From positions 310,001-374,000 of the forward strand of contig JACKHS010000002.1 of the NCBI GenBank assembly GCA_020638875.1: a stretch of 64,000 bases of DNA. Reading direction: 5' to 3'. Positions 25,450-33,070 of the stretch are shown one piece after another (position 1 is the first letter of the stretch; every line of letters starts with the position of its first letter). Both the position numbers and the translations under genes were made by a program. Below the pieces are notes generated by a model. That model was not told where the DNA came from. It saw only the letters and a list, made by a program, of their open reading frames with translations, and ran no database searches. This stretch comes from Planctomycetota bacterium (GTDB lineage Bacteria > Planctomycetota > UBA1135 > GCA-002686595).

Positions 25450-25854
25450 GTGTCCGAGAGCCTCGGTTTCGACGTCCACCTCCCCACGAACCACGACGCC
25501 GCGATCGAGCGCGTGACCCAGGCCCTCGCGGCGGAGGGCTTCGGCGTGCTGACGCGCATCGACCTTCACGAAGCCTTCGCGAAGAAGCTCGGCGCGGCCT
25601 TCCGGCCCTACACCATCCTGGGCGCGTGCAACCCGGCGCTCGCGCACGCCGCCGCGACCGCCGAGCCGCGCGTGGGCCTGCTCCTGCCCTGCAACGTCAC
25701 CGTCGAGGCCGAAGGCGCGGGCTCGCTCGTGCGGATCGTCGACCCCGACGCGATGCTCGGCGTGGGCGCGCTCGCCGAGAACGCCGAGGTGCAGCGCGTC
25801 GCGAAGGACGCCCGCGAGCGCTTGGCGCGCGTCGCGGACGCCCTCGCGAAGTGA
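25450..25854 (+). CDS. DUF302 family protein
   Basis: A 134-residue soluble protein of the DUF302 family. The typical core is present: EGFGVLTRIDLHEAFAKKLG, then YTILGACNP, VGLLLPCNVTVEAEG, VRIVDPDAML and a C-terminal helix. The GTG start at 25450 has a GGAGA ribosome-binding site a few bases upstream, and the alternative upstream start runs through Arg/Pro-rich sequence. Family members are small single-domain proteins of unknown biochemical role, often near redox or heavy-metal genes. It converges on the next gene, with 1 bp between the stop codons. Confidence 0.85.
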   Translation: MSESLGFDVHLPTNHDAAIERVTQALAAEGFGVLTRIDLHEAFAKKLGAAFRPYTILGACNPALAHAAATAEPRVGLLLPCNVTVEAEGAGSLVRIVDPDAMLGVGALAENAEVQRVAKDARERLARVADALAK

Positions 25855-25855
25855 G

Positions 25856-26380
25856 TCAGACGGTGACGCCCAACGCCCGCGCGACGAGCGCGGCGTAGAA
25901 GCGCGCACGCACCTCGTCGCCGCCCGCGCACAGCCAGTCGCGCCCGAGCGTCGCCCAGCCCGCGTCGCGCGGGTCGAGCCCGATGTGCTCGACGAAGTGG
26001 TCCTCGACGATCACGAACTGGCGGCGCCAGGGCAGCAGGTAGCCGCCGTGCTCGGCGCGGATGCGGCGCGCCTCGTCGAGGTGCGCGCTCCACACGTTCC
26101 AGTACGCGGCGCCGCGGCCGGGGTAGAGCAGCTCGCCCCAGTCGTCGACGAGCTCGCCGGCGAGCACGCGCTTCGCCACCGCCCAACCCGTGAAGCCGAG
26201 CCGCCGCGCGACGAGCGCCAGCGCGTGCTTGCGCTGCACGGTCTCGGCGAGCGCCGCGCGCTCCACGTCCTGCAAGCCCTCGAGCGCCGCGAACGCGGCC
26301 AGGGTCTGGGGGTCTCCGTCACTTGCGAGGCGCTGCAACACGCGCGCGTGTGCCCTCGCGATCTCGATCGCACTCTTCAT
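25856..26380 (-). CDS. Uncharacterised helical protein (174 aa)
   Basis: A 174-residue soluble protein, mostly helical. Residues about 1-60 (MKSAIEIARAHARVLQRLAS...) and LVARRLGFTGWAVAKRVL resemble the LAxxxGFxSWA segment found beside ankyrin-type domains, but I see no ankyrin repeat. The second half is Trp/Tyr-rich (DDWGELLYPGRGAAYWNVW, YLLPWRRQFVIVEDHFVEHIG). I do not recognise a function. The ATG at 26380 has a good GGAGG ribosome-binding site 6 nt upstream on the minus strand. It is convergent with DUF302 and divergent from the SDR gene. Confidence 0.7.
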   Translation of the reverse strand: MKSAIEIARAHARVLQRLASDGDPQTLAAFAALEGLQDVERAALAETVQRKHALALVARRLGFTGWAVAKRVLAGELVDDWGELLYPGRGAAYWNVWSAHLDEARRIRAEHGGYLLPWRRQFVIVEDHFVEHIGLDPRDAGWATLGRDWLCAGGDEVRARFYAALVARALGVTV

Positions 26381-26594
26381 CGGTGCCTCCGTGGTGTGGG
26401 CCGTGTCCGCGCTGTCGGGCCCGAGGTCGATGAGGTGTCGAGAGGTGCGGCGCGCGTGGCGCCGCGAGCGGTCCGCGAGGGACCGGTGCAGGGCGCTGCG
26501 GCTTTCGGCGGCCAGGCGCCCCTGCGCGCCTGGACGGGAGAGGATGCACGCGACCCGCCGGACGCGCAAGCTGCGCCGCGCGCGAAAGATCGTC

Positions 26595-26600
26595 TACGCT
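26595..26600 (+). promoter_or_regulatory. Candidate -10 element of the SDR gene, leaderless type
   Basis: TACGCT, 6 nt upstream of the ATG at 26607, with no Shine-Dalgarno sequence between. Confidence 0.45.
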
Positions 26601-26606
26601 CCCGCC

Positions 26607-27458
26607 ATGGACCTCTGCCTCGCCGACAAGACCGTGCTCGTCACCGGCGCCTCGGGCGGCATCGGCCGCGCGATGGCGCGCGCCTTCGCCGCCGAGGGCG
26701 CGAACCTCGTGCTCCACGGCCACGGCCGCTTCGCCGAGCTCGAGGCCTGGACCTTCGCGCAGCCGTGGGCCGAGCGCGCGCTCTGCGTGCGCGCCGACGT
26801 CAGCGCGCCGGACGAGCAGCGCGAGATGTTCGACGCCGCGCGCGCGCGCTTCGGCCGCGTCGACGTCGCGATCGCCAACGCCGGCGTGTGGCCGCCGGCC
26901 GAGCGCGGCCTGCACGAGCTCGACGAGGCGCGTCTGCGCGCCACGCTCGAGACGAACCTGCTCGGCGCCACGTGGACCGCGCGCGAGTTCCTGCGCGCCC
27001 TCGCCGCCGACGGCCCGCGCAAGGACGGCCACGGCGCGAGCCTGTGCTTCACCGGCTCCACCGCCGGCCGCTTCGGCGAGCGCGGCCACGTCGACTACGC
27101 GATCAGCAAGGCCGGCCTCTACGGGCTCGTGCGCACCCTCAAGAACGAGATCGTGCACCTCGACCCCTACGGCCGCGTGAACATGATCGAGCCCGGCTGG
27201 ACGGTCACCGAGATGGCCCGCAAGGACCTCGACCAGCCCGGCACGATCGAGCGCGTCGTGCAGACGATGCCCCTGCGCCAGATCGCGCGCGCCGACGAGA
27301 TCGCCCGCGCCGCCGTCGTCTTCGCGAGCCCCTACGCCTCCCGCCACGTCAGCGGCCAGGTGCTGACCGTCGCCGGCGGCATGGAGGGCCGCGTGCTCTG
27401 GCAGCCCGGCGACGTCGACCGCGCCGAGGTCCTGCGCCGGCTCGAGGAGCAGGGCTGA
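26607..27458 (+). CDS. Short-chain dehydrogenase/reductase
   Basis: A 283-residue classical SDR. The Rossmann cofactor motif TGASGGIG (about residues 14-21) is followed by the D of ADVSAP, NAGVW, the catalytic Ser in CFTGSTAG and the YAISK dyad (Tyr-x-x-x-Lys). MIEPGWTVTEMA and the C-terminal ASRHVSGQVLTVAGGM are typical of the family. NAD(P) preference and substrate cannot be told. The ATG at 26607 gives the canonical N-terminus, and TACGCT lies just 6 nt upstream. It converges on the next gene, 1 bp apart. Confidence 0.92.
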   Translation: MDLCLADKTVLVTGASGGIGRAMARAFAAEGANLVLHGHGRFAELEAWTFAQPWAERALCVRADVSAPDEQREMFDAARARFGRVDVAIANAGVWPPAERGLHELDEARLRATLETNLLGATWTAREFLRALAADGPRKDGHGASLCFTGSTAGRFGERGHVDYAISKAGLYGLVRTLKNEIVHLDPYGRVNMIEPGWTVTEMARKDLDQPGTIERVVQTMPLRQIARADEIARAAVVFASPYASRHVSGQVLTVAGGMEGRVLWQPGDVDRAEVLRRLEEQG

Positions 27459-27459
27459 G

Positions 27460-28005
27460 CTAGTACCGCGCGCGGCGGTAGAGTCCCTCGGGCGGGTGCG
27501 TCGTGCGCCCGAAGTCGTGCACGCGGATCACGCACGTCGTCTCCGCGACCTCGATCACGCGCGCCTCTCCGGTCCAGCGCTCGTGCGGCGGCTCGGGGTC
27601 GAAGCGCTGCATCTCCATGCCGAGGTAGACGCCGTCGACGCTCCCGCAGTCGATGCGCTGGTAGCGCCACACGTCGACCGTGGCGTCCATCCGGTCGCCG
27701 AACACGGAGCAGTCGCACCACAGGAACTCGAGCGTGCGGCCCTCGGGCGCGCCCTCGAACGCAAGGTGGTCCGCCGGAGCGAGGCGCGCCACGTCGCGCG
27801 CCTCCCAGACCTCGCCGCCCGGCGGGCGCTCGAACCCACGGCACTCGCCGTCGCACAGGCCGTCGGGCGGCGAGTCCAGCCAGGCCCCCATCAACGCCGG
27901 AAGCCCGAACAGCCCCAGGGCGAGGAGCGCGAGCGCGCCGAGGGCGAGCACGGGCCACCACGGCGAAGGCTCCTCCCAGGTCTTCACGGGGCGCTCCGGC
28001 TCCAT
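27460..28005 (-). CDS. Membrane-anchored hypothetical protein with Cys-containing outer domain
   Basis: A 181-residue protein with one membrane helix (about residues 17-40, WWPVLALGALALLALGLFGL) and an outer domain of about 140 residues. That domain has several Cys (LCDGECRG, FLWCDCSVFG, RIDCGS, ETTCVIRV) that may form disulfides. I do not recognise the family. A minus-strand TACGCT lies 6 nt before the ATG, the leaderless-type arrangement. It diverges from ada. Confidence 0.7.
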   Translation of the reverse strand: MEPERPVKTWEEPSPWWPVLALGALALLALGLFGLPALMGAWLDSPPDGLCDGECRGFERPPGGEVWEARDVARLAPADHLAFEGAPEGRTLEFLWCDCSVFGDRMDATVDVWRYQRIDCGSVDGVYLGMEMQRFDPEPPHERWTGEARVIEVAETTCVIRVHDFGRTTHPPEGLYRRARY

Positions 28006-28011
28006 GCGAGG

Positions 28012-28017
28012 AGCGTA
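28012..28017 (-). promoter_or_regulatory. Candidate -10 element, leaderless type
   Basis: TACGCT on the minus strand, 6 nt before the ATG at 28005. Confidence 0.45.
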
Positions 28018-28084
28018 GCCGGCTTCGGGAGCGAGAACCCGAATTCCCCGTCCAGCCGCCGGTGGCGGGCTTCGCCGGAGGGCC

Positions 28085-28090
28085 TACCCT
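28085..28090 (+). promoter_or_regulatory. Candidate -10 element of ada, leaderless type
   Basis: TACCCT, 7 nt upstream of the ada ATG at 28098. No Shine-Dalgarno sequence is seen. Confidence 0.45.
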
Positions 28091-28097
28091 CGGGGAC

Positions 28098-29156
28098 ATG
28101 ACGACCGCCGCCCTGCCCGACGAGGCCCGCCTGTACCGCGCGGTGCTCGAGCGCGACCCCGAGTTCGAGGGGGTCTTCTGGTTCGCGGTGCGGACCACCG
28201 GGATCTTCTGCCGGCCGACGTGCCCGGCGAGGGACCCGCGGCCCGAGAACGTGCGCTACTTCGCGGCGGCGGGCGCGGCGCTGGCGGCGGGGTTCCGACC
28301 GTGCAAGCGCTGCAAGCCGCTCGAGCCCGCAGGCGCGCCGCCGGCGTGGCTGGCGGGGCTCTTCGCGGCGCTCGAGCGCGAGCCCGGGCGGCGCTGGAGC
28401 GACGCCGACCTCGCGGCGCTGGGGCTCGAGCCGGTCGCGGTGCGGCGCTGGTTCCAGCGCGCGCACGGCGTGACCTTCCACGCCTGGCACCGCGCGCGGC
28501 GGCTCGGGCTCGCGCACCGCCGGCTCGACGCGGGCGGCGAGGTGCTCGACAGCGGCCTCGCGGCGGGCTGGGACTCGGCCAGCGGCTTCCGCGACGCCTT
28601 CGCCAAGCACTTCGGCACCTCGCCGGCGCGGGCGCGCGGCGCGCGGCTCTCGTTCGTGACGCGGCTCGCGACGCCGCTCGGCGCGATGCTCGCCGCGGCC
28701 GACGACGAGGGCGTCGCCCTGCTCGAGTTCACCGACCGGCGCGCGCTCGACGCCCAGCTCGCGGCGCTGCGCGAGCACGTGGGCGGCGCCTTCGCGCCCG
28801 GCGAGCACCCGCTGCTGGCCCAGCTCGAGCGCGAGCTCGGCGAGTACTTCACCGGCGCGCGGCGGCGCTTCGAGGTCCCGCTGCGCCTGGCCGGCACACC
28901 CTTCCAGGAGGCCGTCTGGCGCGCGCTGGCCGCGGTGCCCTACGGCGAGACGCGCAGCTACGTCGACCTCGCCCGCGCCGTGGGCAAGCCCGGCGCCTCG
29001 CGCGCGGTCGGCCGCGCCAACGGCCAGAACCGCCTCGCGATCCTCTTGCCCTGTCACCGCGTCCTGCGCGCCGACGGCGCGCTCTCGGGCTACGCCGGCG
29101 GCGTCTGGCGCAAGCGCGCGCTGCTGGAGCTCGAGCGGGCGGCGCTGCGGGCGTGA
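28098..29156 (+). CDS. ada: Ada-type methylated-DNA repair protein and transcriptional activator
   Basis: 352 residues, nearly the size of E. coli Ada (354). The N-terminal zinc domain has four Cys at positions 38, 42, 69 and 72, the same numbering as E. coli Ada, where Cys38 accepts methyl groups from phosphotriesters. An AraC-type HTH follows (AHGVTFHAWHRARRLG, about residues 90-180). The C-terminal O6-alkylguanine transferase domain carries PCHRV with the acceptor at Cys319 and ends GYAGGVWRKRALLELE. It should repair alkylated DNA and, once methylated, activate the adaptive response. The start at 28098 matches the family N-terminus. mltA follows 32 bp downstream but has its own -10-like element. 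Confidence 0.96.
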   Translation: MTTAALPDEARLYRAVLERDPEFEGVFWFAVRTTGIFCRPTCPARDPRPENVRYFAAAGAALAAGFRPCKRCKPLEPAGAPPAWLAGLFAALEREPGRRWSDADLAALGLEPVAVRRWFQRAHGVTFHAWHRARRLGLAHRRLDAGGEVLDSGLAAGWDSASGFRDAFAKHFGTSPARARGARLSFVTRLATPLGAMLAAADDEGVALLEFTDRRALDAQLAALREHVGGAFAPGEHPLLAQLERELGEYFTGARRRFEVPLRLAGTPFQEAVWRALAAVPYGETRSYVDLARAVGKPGASRAVGRANGQNRLAILLPCHRVLRADGALSGYAGGVWRKRALLELERAALRA

Positions 29157-29175
29157 ACCGCGGGCGGCGGGGGTC

Positions 29176-29181
29176 TATCCT
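29176..29181 (+). promoter_or_regulatory. Candidate -10 element of mltA, leaderless type
   Basis: TATCCT, 7 nt upstream of the ATG at 29189, with only GC-rich non-Shine-Dalgarno sequence between. Confidence 0.45.
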
Positions 29182-29188
29182 CGCCGCC

Positions 29189-30358
29189 ATGAAGCTCAAC
29201 CTGCTCTGCACCGCCGCTCTGGCGCTCCTGGCGGCCTGCGTCGCGCCGAAGAAGGAGAAGGACTTCAACGCGCCGCTGCCCGAGGGCTCGGCCGCGTTGC
29301 TGCGCGTGATCGACACCGACCAGTGGCCCGACGTGCGCTCGGGGTGGCGGCAGCGCGCGGAGCTCCTCCCGGCGGTCGAGGCCTCGCTGCGCTGGACGAG
29401 CGGGCGCAACGCCGAGTCGTTCTTCCCGATCGAGGGCATCACGCACGCGCAGGCGGTGGCGAGCCTCGAGCGCTTCCGCGACCTGCTCGTGGACTCGAAG
29501 TCGCCGGCCGAGTTCGAGCAGGCGCTCAAGCGCGAGTTCGCCGCGTACAAGAGCGCGGGCTGGGACGGCCGCGGCGGCGGGGTGCTCTTCACCGGCTACT
29601 GCACGCCGATTCTCGAGGGCTCGCTGACGCAGTCGCCGGGCTTCGACCACCCGCTCTACGCGCTGCCCGAGGACCTGGTGAAGGGCGCGCACGGCGAGAT
29701 CCTCGGCCAGCGCACGGCCGCGGGCGTCGCGCCCTACCCGACGCGCCGCGCCATCGAGGCGAGCGGCGCGCTGCGCGGGCACGGGCTCGAGGTCGTGTGG
29801 CTGCGCTCGGCGATGGACGCCTACATCGCGCACGTGAACGGCTCGGCCTTCGTGCGGCTGCCGAACGGCGAGCTCGCGCGCTTCGGCTACGCGGGCACGA
29901 ACGGGCGCGAGTACACGAGCCTCGCGCGCCAGCTCGTGGCCGCGGGCGAGCTGCCCGAAGGCGGCGCCAACCTGCCCGCGTTACGCGCCTGGGCGCGCAC
30001 GCACCCCGCCCAGGTCGACGAGTTCCTCGCGATCAACGACCGCTACGTGTTCTTCACGCCGATCGACGGCAACCCGCGCGGCAGCCTCAACCTCGAGGTC
30101 ACGCCCGAGCACACCGTCGCCACCGACAAGACGCTCTTCCCGCGCGGCGCGGTGACCTTCGTCGACACGCACATCCGCGGCGCGACCTACACCGAGGGGC
30201 GCGAGTACCACCAGTTCTTCCTCGACCAGGACACCGGCGGCGCGATCCGCACCGCCGGTCGCGCGGACCTCTACCTCGGCATCGGCGGCGAGGCGGAGGC
30301 GCTCTCGGGCGAGATGAAGGCCGAGGGGCAGCTCTACTACTTCTTCCTCGACCTGTGA
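29189..30358 (+). CDS. mltA: Membrane-bound lytic murein transglycosylase A (MltA family)
   Basis: A 389-residue lipoprotein: MKLNLLCTAALALLAAC has a lipobox LLAA before Cys17. The MltA barrel segments are present (VLFTGYCTPILEGS, FVRLPNGELARFGYAGTNG) and the 3D domain closes the protein: LDQDTGGAIRTAGRADLYLGIG, which contains the catalytic Asp of this family (ADLYLG). It cleaves peptidoglycan glycan strands to 1,6-anhydromuropeptides in the periplasm. This fits a planctomycete with a peptidoglycan wall. The stop codon overlaps the MOSC GTG start by 4 nt. Confidence 0.92.
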   Translation: MKLNLLCTAALALLAACVAPKKEKDFNAPLPEGSAALLRVIDTDQWPDVRSGWRQRAELLPAVEASLRWTSGRNAESFFPIEGITHAQAVASLERFRDLLVDSKSPAEFEQALKREFAAYKSAGWDGRGGGVLFTGYCTPILEGSLTQSPGFDHPLYALPEDLVKGAHGEILGQRTAAGVAPYPTRRAIEASGALRGHGLEVVWLRSAMDAYIAHVNGSAFVRLPNGELARFGYAGTNGREYTSLARQLVAAGELPEGGANLPALRAWARTHPAQVDEFLAINDRYVFFTPIDGNPRGSLNLEVTPEHTVATDKTLFPRGAVTFVDTHIRGATYTEGREYHQFFLDQDTGGAIRTAGRADLYLGIGGEAEALSGEMKAEGQLYYFFLDL

Positions 30359-30819
30359 GCGCCGCCGAAGGACGCGTCGCCGCCGTGTGCCTCGGGCCCG
30401 GCGGCGTGCCCAAGCACGAGGTCGAGTCCGCCGAGGTGGGCGCGCTCGGCCTCGCCGGCGACGGCCACCGCTTCCACCTGCACGGCGGGCCCGACCGCGC
30501 GGTGTGCCTCTTCTCGCGCGAGCTCGCCGCGCTGCTCGAGGCCGACGGCGTGCGGCCGATCGCGCCGGGCGACTTCGGCGAGAACCTCTGCACCGAGGGC
30601 CTCGACCTCGGCGCGCTGCGCATCGGCGATCGGCTGGCGGTCGGCGACGCGCTCGTGCTCGAGATCAGCGACGTGCGCACGCCGTGCAAGACGCTGCGCG
30701 GCATCGACGCGCGCTTCCCCGACCTGATGGTGGGCCGCAGCGGCTGGCTGGCGCGCGTGCTGACGCCCGGCACGGTGCGCCGCGGGGACGCGCTGCGGCG
30801 GCTGGACGCGGCGCGCTGA
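30355..30819 (+). CDS. MOSC domain protein
   Basis: A 154-residue single MOSC domain protein of the YiiM-like type. Motifs are GDGHRFHLHGGPDRAVCLFS, then GDFGENLCTEGLDLGALRIGD (as adjacent blocks) and LEISDVRTPCKTL with the conserved Cys. MOSC domains carry sulfur or bind molybdenum cofactor; free-standing ones detoxify N-hydroxylated compounds with Moco in some bacteria. Translation starts at GTG 30355 inside the mltA stop (GTGA overlap). No obvious functional tie to mltA is evident. Confidence 0.87.
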   Translation: MSAAEGRVAAVCLGPGGVPKHEVESAEVGALGLAGDGHRFHLHGGPDRAVCLFSRELAALLEADGVRPIAPGDFGENLCTEGLDLGALRIGDRLAVGDALVLEISDVRTPCKTLRGIDARFPDLMVGRSGWLARVLTPGTVRRGDALRRLDAAR

Positions 30820-30885
30820 GCGGCCCGCGGCGGGCGCCCGCGGCGGTCTTGGAGCGGAACCGGGCGAAGCGTTCCCGGGCGTGAG

Positions 30886-30927
30886 GGCCAACGCCGCCCT
30901 CCTTTCAGGGCCAGGGAAGGGTTGGCC
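30886..30927. repeat. Nested inverted repeat upstream of the roadblock operon
   Basis: Outer arms GGCCAAC (30886-30892) and GTTGGCC (30921-30927) enclose an inner hairpin GCCCT / AGGGC (30896-30900 and 30907-30911). It may be the terminator of the mltA-MOSC transcript or an operator/leader structure for the operon starting at 31032. Confidence 0.35.
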
Positions 30928-31031
30928 GATACAACCCCCCGGCCGGTCGCGCGGAGCGCCCGGGCCCGATCCGTCCACGTCGCCTGCCGGGGCGCGCTCC
31001 TCGGCCTGACACCTCTCAGGAGCCCAGTCCG

Positions 31032-31397
31032 TTGTCCAGAGTCGAAGAGATCAACAAAGTCGTCCGCGCGCTCCAGATGAGCAGCGCCGAGATCGAGGCC
31101 TGCGCTCTCATCTCCGAGGACAGTCTGATGATTGCCAGCGCGCTGCCCCAGCACATCGACGAGGCGGCGGTGTCCGGCATCACCGCCACGCTGCACAGCC
31201 TGGGCACGCGCGCCGCCGCCGAGCTCGAGCGCGGCTCGATGGACCAGGTGCTGGTCCACGGCGAGGGCGGCTACGTGATCATGTGCAACGCCGCCGAAGG
31301 CACGTTGCTGATGGTCATGACGAACAGCGACGCGAAGCTCGGCCTCGTCTTCCTCGACATGAAGCGAGCCGTGCAGCACATCCAGAAGATCATCTGA
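31032..31397 (+). CDS. Roadblock/LC7 domain protein
   Basis: A 121-residue single-domain roadblock/LC7 protein, the MglB-like fold that acts as a GTPase regulator or dimerisation platform. The alternating helix and strand pattern is clear: SRVEEINKVVRALQ, IEACALISEDSLMIASALP, the long helix AVSGITATLHSLGTRAAAEL, MDQVLVHGEGGYVIMCNA and a final helix. The start is TTG at 31032, with AGGAG at 31018-31022 about 9 nt upstream; it is the only non-ATG/GTG start I accept here. It is the first gene of a four-gene operon (17 bp to the next). No MglA-like GTPase is in the window. Confidence 0.87.
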   Translation: MSRVEEINKVVRALQMSSAEIEACALISEDSLMIASALPQHIDEAAVSGITATLHSLGTRAAAELERGSMDQVLVHGEGGYVIMCNAAEGTLLMVMTNSDAKLGLVFLDMKRAVQHIQKII

Positions 31398-31413
31398 GCC
31401 GCGAGGAAGAGCC

Positions 31414-32196
31414 ATGACGACCGAGATCGAACTCTTCGACCGAGGCGGCCACCGCAACATCCTGCTGCCCGAGGTGGGCCAGGAAGGCGACCTCTCCGTC
31501 CAAGCGAACCAGCACCTGATCATCCACGGCCCCTGCGCGATGATCCTCGACCCGGGCGGCCACAAGGTCTACTCGAAGGTGCTCAAGGAGACGACGTCGC
31601 GCCTCGCCGACGCGAAGCTCACGCACATCTTCCTGTCGCACCAGGACCCCGACATCGTCGCGGCCGTCAACGGCTGGCTGATGACGACCGACGCGATCGC
31701 CATGGCCTCCGAGCTCTGGCTGCGCTTCATCCCGCACTTCGGCGTCGACAAGTTCGTCGCCTCGCGCCTGACGGGCATCCCGGACGAAGGCCAGATCCTC
31801 GACCTCGGCGGCGCGGACCTCTTCATCCTGCCCGCGCACTTCATGCACTCCTGCGGGAACTTCCAGGTCTACGACCCGACCTCGAAGATCCTCTACACCG
31901 GCGACCTCGGCGCGTCGGTCGGCATGGACTACCGCGAGGTCACGGACTTCGACGCGCACCTGCCCTTCATGAAGGGCTTCCACCAGCGCTACATCACCAG
32001 CAACCAGGTGCTGCGGCTCTGGGCGGAGATGGTGCGCGGGCTCGACATCGAGTGCATCGCGCCGCAGCACGGCGCGCTCTTCCGCGGCAAGGCCATGGTC
32101 GAGCGCTTCATCGACTGGTGCGCCAACCTGCAGTGCGGCATCGACCTGATGGGCGAGGCCTTCAAGGTCCCGACCCAGCGGCGCGAGGCCGCTTGA
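31414..32196 (+). CDS. ODP-type (oxygen-binding diiron) metallo-beta-lactamase-fold protein
   Basis: A 260-residue metallo-beta-lactamase fold of the flavodiiron/ODP branch. Ligand motifs in order: FLSHQDPDIV (replacing the classical HxExDH), PAHFMHSCGN (metal His), LYTGDLGASVG (bridging Asp) and IAPQHGALF (last His). It lacks the flavodoxin domain of flavodiiron oxidases. ODP proteins bind O2 at a diiron site and serve as oxygen sensors in chemotaxis or signalling; some members may instead be reductases. GAGGAAGAG precedes the ATG at 31414. It sits between the roadblock gene and a DUF4388-TPR gene, suggesting an oxygen or redox input to that module. Confidence 0.85.
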   Translation: MTTEIELFDRGGHRNILLPEVGQEGDLSVQANQHLIIHGPCAMILDPGGHKVYSKVLKETTSRLADAKLTHIFLSHQDPDIVAAVNGWLMTTDAIAMASELWLRFIPHFGVDKFVASRLTGIPDEGQILDLGGADLFILPAHFMHSCGNFQVYDPTSKILYTGDLGASVGMDYREVTDFDAHLPFMKGFHQRYITSNQVLRLWAEMVRGLDIECIAPQHGALFRGKAMVERFIDWCANLQCGIDLMGEAFKVPTQRREAA

Positions 32197-32271
32197 CCCG
32201 CGCGGCGGCGTCGTGCGCACGGGCCCGGGGGGGCCGCGCGCGGCGCCGCCCGCCCCTCCTTCCGCGGCGGC

Positions 32272-33060
32272 ATGCAGAACGACCATCGGTTTCCTACCGG
32301 TGACTACTTGCAGATGGTGTGCATCGGCATGCACTCCGTTCGCCTCGAGGTGTTCATGCCCGATGCGCAGGAGCCGACCGGCGCGCTCTTCGTGCAGCGC
32401 GGAGTGCTCTGGAACGCGCGCGACGGGATCGGCGCGGGCGAGGGCGCCGCGCGCAGGCTGCTGCGGCTCGTCGGCGCGACGGCGCTGTGCCGCCCGCTGA
32501 GCGAGGACCCCGGACCGCGCAAGATCACCGTGAGCGCGCAGTCGCTGTTGATCGAGGCCGCGGTCGAGCAGGACCACTCGAAGGCGCCGCTCGAGGAGTT
32601 CGACGCGGCCGCGCTGGTGGACGCGGTCCCCGCGCCGCTGCCCGCCGAGGAGGCGCCGACGCCCGCGCGCGAGGAGGCGCTGCCCAGCCTGCGCGAGCTG
32701 GTGCTCGCCGCGCGCGAACAGGAGCGCGTCGAGGAGCCGCAAGCGCCGTCCCTGCGCGACCTCGTCAAGGGCGGCGCCCGCACCGCGCCGCCGCGCGACG
32801 TCGACGCGGTGCCCTCGCTGCGCGACCTCGTGGTCGGCGAGCGCTCCCCCGCACCGCCGCCCGCGCCCGCGCCGCCGCACGATCCGGTCGCGCGCCGCAA
32901 GCAGGCGCTGCTCGAGGAGGCCACCGAGGCCGTCCTCTTCAAGGACTACGCCGCCGCCCGCGAGCACCTCGAGCGCGCGCTCGAGCTCGCACCCGACGAC
33001 GCGCAGGTGCGCGATCGCCTCGAGCAGGTGCGGCAACTGATGGAGCGCAAGGCGCAGTAG
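32272..33060 (+). CDS. DUF4388-like N-domain, PSLRDLV repeat linker and TPR C-terminus
   Basis: A 262-residue protein. Residues about 1-100 resemble DUF4388/PATAN modules seen in bacterial motility and signalling proteins (TGDYLQMVCIGMHSVRLEVF, GALFVQRGVLWNAR). The middle is a Pro/Ala-rich linker with three spaced copies of one peptide: PSLRELV (138-144), PSLRDLV (159-165) and PSLRDLV (181-187). These look like repeated docking peptides. Residues about 214-246 form one TPR-like helix pair (FKDYAAAREHLERALELAPD). The ATG at 32272 lacks a clear Shine-Dalgarno sequence. The ParA-like gene follows after 10 bp. The role is inferred as a scaffold in this operon. Confidence 0.7.
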   Translation: MQNDHRFPTGDYLQMVCIGMHSVRLEVFMPDAQEPTGALFVQRGVLWNARDGIGAGEGAARRLLRLVGATALCRPLSEDPGPRKITVSAQSLLIEAAVEQDHSKAPLEEFDAAALVDAVPAPLPAEEAPTPAREEALPSLRELVLAAREQERVEEPQAPSLRDLVKGGARTAPPRDVDAVPSLRDLVVGERSPAPPPAPAPPHDPVARRKQALLEEATEAVLFKDYAAAREHLERALELAPDDAQVRDRLEQVRQLMERKAQ

Positions 33061-33070
33061 GAGACCGCGA

